33,542 nt of DNA from Planctomycetota bacterium (GTDB lineage: Bacteria; Planctomycetota; Planctomycetia; Planctomycetales; Planctomycetaceae), in the NCBI GenBank assembly GCA_027623235.1, contig JAQBVJ010000080.1, forward strand, positions 1 through 33,542, read 5' to 3'. The position numbers were made by a program, and so were the translations under genes. Below are positions 31,601-33,542 of the stretch, in pieces (within the stretch, counting starts at the first letter, position 1; each line of letters begins with the position of its first letter). The notes below the pieces were generated by a model that saw only the letters and a list, made by a program, of their open reading frames with translations, was not told the DNA's origin and did no database searches.

Positions 31601-32453
31601 CGACGGGAGCACTCTCGTATCGACGGCGCTCGACATGACGATCCTCGAACGAGACCTCGCAACCGGCCAGGTGCAGCGAAGGCACCGCGGCTCACCATCA
31701 GAACTCGCTGGTGGGGTTGCCTGTCACCCTCGCGAAAAAAAGTTCGTCTTCGGAGACGGCAGTCGTCTGGTCTCTGTCGATCAGAAGTCCGGTGCAGGCG
31801 TTCCGCTGAAAGATACGGTTCAAGGGCCTTTTGAAAGAATTCAATACAGCCTGGGCGGACGACACATTTTTGCTTCGACGACGGATGGTCGGTTGTGTCT
31901 GTGGGACGTCCTGACGGGAAAGCTCGAACGGACCGTTTCCCCCGACGCGGCACGGCACTTCGATCTTCGGTCCGACGGTCTGCTCGCGACTTTCAGCAGT
32001 AGCCGCTCAACAATCAGCGTGTATTCGCAGAACGGGGCGCGGCATCTCGCGGACCTTGATCCTCAGCGAGAGCAGGGCGGGGCCGTGGCCTGGAGCCCGC
32101 ATGGCAACCTGCTCGCAGTCGCGCAATTCGGAGAGGGTGCGTACCACATCGACATCTGGAACATCGACGAGCGGCGAAGAATCCGGACAGTCGGTTCCCA
32201 TCAGGGCTGGCTGTTTTCGTCCCTCGCCTTCAGTCCAGATGGCCGGTTCCTCGCGGGTGTCCGTGGCGAAGGGAAGCTCGAAGTCTGGGACTTGTCGCGG
32301 AATTCCACGTACCCTGAGGCGGACATCCCCGTCGGCGGCTTCGGATTCATTTGTGCGAGGCTTCGATTCACACCGGACGGCCGACACGTCGTAACCGGCA
32401 ACGGAAACGGCACAATCTACGTCGTGCGGCTGCCGGAAAAACTGTTCGATTGA
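28647..32453 (+). CDS. Ser/Thr protein kinase with transmembrane, PEGA-like and WD40 repeat domains
   Basis: 1268 residues from ATG 28647 (MIPASVESFVALLEQSHLL). The frame is open to 28503 but carries a poor N-terminal extension. Order: a planctomycete N-terminal helical domain (about 1-65); kinase domain (about 70-340) with GQGGMG loop, Lys102 (VALKIL), HRDIKPSN with Asp196, DLGLA at 218 in place of DFG, and TPDYISPEQ; a low-complexity linker (about 345-465) that includes the palindromic repeat 29729-29768; a membrane segment (about 470-490, WVSGLLTVAAVAVVGVFLAI); a PEGA-like beta domain (about 498-570); then WD40 blades to the end, each with 'FSPDG...W(D)' forms (VTFSPDGRFVANSS, FSPDSRRLVAAL, LRFTPDGRHVVTG). 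The layout implies a sensor kinase with an external propeller. The partners are unknown. Confidence 0.93.
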   Translation: MIPASVESFVALLEQSHLLDEKAMAEVRRLLPPLAGQTAPGPFASEMVGRGEVTKWQAEKLLAGHQAFFLGRYKLMKPLGQGGMGTVFLAEQQGFGRLVALKILDRKFSSDPASVARFEREIQAIAALQHPNIVGAYDAGCVGNCHFLVMEFVDGEDLGEILKRQPVIPVSIAADYVRQATLGLQYVHEKGTVHRDIKPSNLFVSVKAGQPAVVKILDLGLARFSSAAGEGGELTHTGQIMGTPDYISPEQALDSKSADIRADIFSLGCTLYRALTGQLPFAGNNVMEKLLARSQTKATPVSALRPEIDAGLSALVEKMLARNPDDRPQTPGEIAEALIPFLRSEDAATELVSPGESTSVAFRSAKGRSFAERKTTMTPENSSPVRSPSAKLAAESRATVVVPPALPAVAPRPEAARVNSEFDQFLSNLTSEEARADPTPERGPAALVARTGNAEPPTNGNDRKPRQVIYWVSGLLTVAAVAVVGVFLAIANQARARLHFEWPEDERAGSQLQINDRDIAVARAGEIHFEFDAGGRFEIVARRPGFERFEKTLQIRRGDAKSIKPIWIPTESKRREQEFAELQSKVEQLRPPGDAAQRIPINEDSTRMKAEIRDFQWKYPVTTEANEAAHLASRFEWPVDSLSRDRITPEQRLLAGNGDPSRVPPEIVAIFGSGRQMHYLNILAVTFSPDGRFVANSSAEHSVRVWDAKTGDLVRAFNVPGLEAEALAFSPDSRRLVAALRDRFGIWNTDTWESEGTLEAAGQRNFSLRFDSKGKLYAVGEGVQISVWDLDGKKLLQQFQGGAPRLQFAVSPDEKLIAAGGQDGEVSLFSIDGQKLGGVSIRFPVQGVWLIKEGRTLVTAGSDSGIRQWNVSDPANPVPGIHFQTQKSRLAISKDGSRLYASGENIGDPTAWVFDLETGEAIGKIGDDSTTVARALRISPDGSTLLTTSFGGFRFWDVASGKEKFASKREPQCHLDRIADIDVSPDGSTLVSTALDMTILERDLATGQVQRRHRGSPSELAGGVACHPREKKFVFGDGSRLVSVDQKSGAGVPLKDTVQGPFERIQYSLGGRHIFASTTDGRLCLWDVLTGKLERTVSPDAARHFDLRSDGLLATFSSSRSTISVYSQNGARHLADLDPQREQGGAVAWSPHGNLLAVAQFGEGAYHIDIWNIDERRRIRTVGSHQGWLFSSLAFSPDGRFLAGVRGEGKLEVWDLSRNSTYPEADIPVGGFGFICARLRFTPDGRHVVTGNGNGTIYVVRLPEKLFD
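29729..29768. repeat. Perfect palindromic element inside the kinase coding region
   Basis: Arms of 17 bases, ctttcgctccgcgaaag (29729-29745) and ctttcgcggagcgaaag (29752-29768), with a 6-base loop. Each arm is itself a small inverted repeat (ctttcgc...gcgaaag). It codes for FRSAKGRSFAERK in the linker between kinase and membrane segment and keeps the frame. Confidence 0.9.
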
Positions 32454-32489
32454 TCGGACTGATCTGGAACCCGCGGGGCGGTCCGGCAG

Positions 32490-32510
32490 AAAAGAGACCT
32501 GACCCCTTTT
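32490..32510. other. Palindromic junction sequence (aaaagagacctgacccctttt)
   Basis: The outer bases pair (aaaag/ctttt) and the inner bases partly. It sits immediately before the broken ACR3 remnant. Very similar words occur at mobile-element ends in many environmental genomes. Here it probably marks a past insertion or deletion boundary, but no transposase is left. Confidence 0.35.
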
Positions 32511-32513
32511 CGG

Positions 32514-32876
32514 CAGACCGCCTTGTTGGTGACGCTGATGTTGCTGTTCTCCTTCAAGGGTGAGGTCATCATCTCGAACCCATTCACAATCCTGTGGATT
32601 GCCGTTCCGCTCTTCATTCAGACCGTGCTGATCTTTGCACTCGGATATGGGGCATCGAAAATCATGGGCCTGAACTACGAGAACGCTGCTCCGACCGCCA
32701 TGATCGGGGCGTCAAACCATTTCGAAGTGGCGATTGCCACGGCGGTCATGCTGTACGGGTTGTCTTCGGGAGCGGCGTTGGCCACGGTCGTTGGTGTTCT
32801 GATTGAAGTGCCTGTCATGCTCATGCTGGTGAAGTTTTGTGTCAGGACTCAGGACTGGTTCGAGCATCACGAATGA
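32514..32876 (+). pseudogene. C-terminal fragment of an ACR3-family arsenite efflux permease
   Basis: About 120 residues match the end of ACR3 (ArsB-type) transporters: LVTLMLLFSFKGE, IGASNHFEVAIATAVMLYG, then LSSGAALATVVGVLIEVPVM, with the conserved Glu of the late membrane helix. Full ACR3 proteins have about 350 residues and ten helices, and the first two thirds, including the catalytic Cys, are absent. Coding similarity starts abruptly near 32514, just behind a palindromic junction and 60 bases after the kinase stop. The frame could start at TTG 32523, but a working transporter is impossible. No arsR or arsC is visible nearby, though the flank is cut by the window. Confidence 0.8.
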
Positions 32877-32912
32877 GTACGCCAAGATATCTGACGCAGA
32901 AAAATTTGAATA

Positions 32913-33542
32913 TCAATGTTCTTGCTGGTACTTGTAGACCCCGAATGCCAAGGCTCCACAGGCCAGAAAGAAGAAGACCGCTCCTGCACCAAACAAGAAC
33001 GCCGTCCGCTCTCCGAACGAGACGGTTTTCTCTGACATGTAGCCTGCTGTAAACAGCATCCCACCGGCTGCACTTCCGATTCCACCGTAAAGATTGACTG
33101 GCTTCTGCTTGAGAAGCATCCACATAGGGTAGACGAAGAAGCCGAGGAGCAAGAAGGTGCCCTGCGAGAAGCCGTTGGCTGAAGCAATGCCGACATCGAC
33201 CCACTTCATGAGCATGGAAACAAGGGCAACACAGGCGGACACAAAGATCACCCGTCCACCGAGCTTCCACTCGGCCCATGCGAACCGGAAGGGACTGACT
33301 GTGGGTTCGGGGCTGGACGCAACCCGATTGGCGTCCGTGGGCGACGGGACGGGTTGGGGAAGTGCTGGAGGGGACGGACGGGCTGGAGGGGCTGGAGGCA
33401 GTGCAGGTGGCCTTGAGGCGACGGGAAACAGTTCCGCTACAGATGACGCCCTTATCCAATCTTTCATGTCCTCTCGCCAAACAATATCGTCGGGCAATAG
33501 CTGTCTGGTTTTTGCCAACTGGTTCAATTGAGCCAAGGTGAT
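32913..33542 (-). CDS. GYF_2-type (DUF4339) membrane protein, N-terminus outside the window
   Basis: At least 209 residues. The frame is still open at the right edge (minus-strand codons atc acc ttg), so the true start is missing. The visible N-terminal part MAQLNQLAKTRQLLPDDIVW...EDMKDWIRA matches the end of a GYF_2 domain, usually preceded by 'W.y...g...GP'. GYF_2 modules bind proline-rich or other partner segments. A Pro/Ala linker (about residues 42-80) leads to about four membrane segments near residues 96-115, 126-144, 150-170 and 178-200. Many such proteins carry the domain at the N-terminus and membrane helices at the C-terminus. The function is unknown. Confidence 0.8.
   Translation of the reverse strand: MTLAQLNQLAKTRQLLPDDIVWREDMKDWIRASSVAELFPVASRPPALPPAPPARPSPPALPQPVPSPTDANRVASSPEPTVSPFRFAWAEWKLGGRVIFVSACVALVSMLMKWVDVGIASANGFSQGTFLLLGFFVYPMWMLLKQKPVNLYGGIGSAAGGMLFTAGYMSEKTVSFGERTAFLFGAGAVFFFLACGALAFGVYKYQQEH

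Overview
The window looks like chromosomal DNA from a GC-rich member of the Planctomycetota. The basis is content: a CRTAC1-type FG-GAP/ASPIC protein, a Ser/Thr kinase fused to WD40 repeats, a YfhO-like membrane protein, the planctomycete 'TIEPDSW...GG.GSI...' C-terminal motif, secreted LRR and HEAT proteins, and many palindromic intergenic repeats. Genus cannot be read from this sequence. No rRNA, tRNA, CRISPR array or intact transposase was seen.

Layout. Positions 1-1490: the 3' end of a PGDSK-repeat protein, then a small exported protein. 1819-4629: a membrane-anchored FG-GAP/ASPIC protein facing an HpcH/HpaI-type aldolase. 5104-10475: a shortened division and cell-wall (dcw) cluster, rsmH - LysM membrane protein - ftsL-like - ftsI, with two ATGA stop/start overlaps. 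The usual mur genes do not follow. 10505-14362: exported and membrane proteins of unknown role, one LRR lipoprotein, and repeat-rich spacers. 14673-16766: a YfhO-like multi-spanning protein. 17003-17557 (minus): a secreted peroxiredoxin whose frame is interrupted by one UGA, exactly at the peroxidatic cysteine. A bacterial SECIS-like hairpin follows it, so I read it as a selenoprotein. Divergent from it, 17799-19157, is an NtrC-like regulator without the GAFTGA loop. 19459-24882: a large exported membrane protein with an ABC ATPase and ABC-2 permease, probably one transport module. 24946-26853: a HEAT-repeat protein. 26992-28389 (minus): rtcB. 28647-32453: the kinase-WD40 protein. 32514-32876: a truncated ACR3 arsenite-efflux remnant. 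Right edge: a GYF_2-type membrane protein cut by the window end.

The strongest observation is the UGA-containing peroxiredoxin. An ordinary ORF caller would split it into a 68-residue stub and noise. Other points of interest are palindromic repeats inside the coding regions of the ftsL-like gene and the kinase gene, the LysM gene inside the dcw cluster, the GAFTGA-less regulator, and the ABC-linked exported protein. No selA, selB, selC or selD was seen in the window, so selenocysteine decoding must rest on genes elsewhere.
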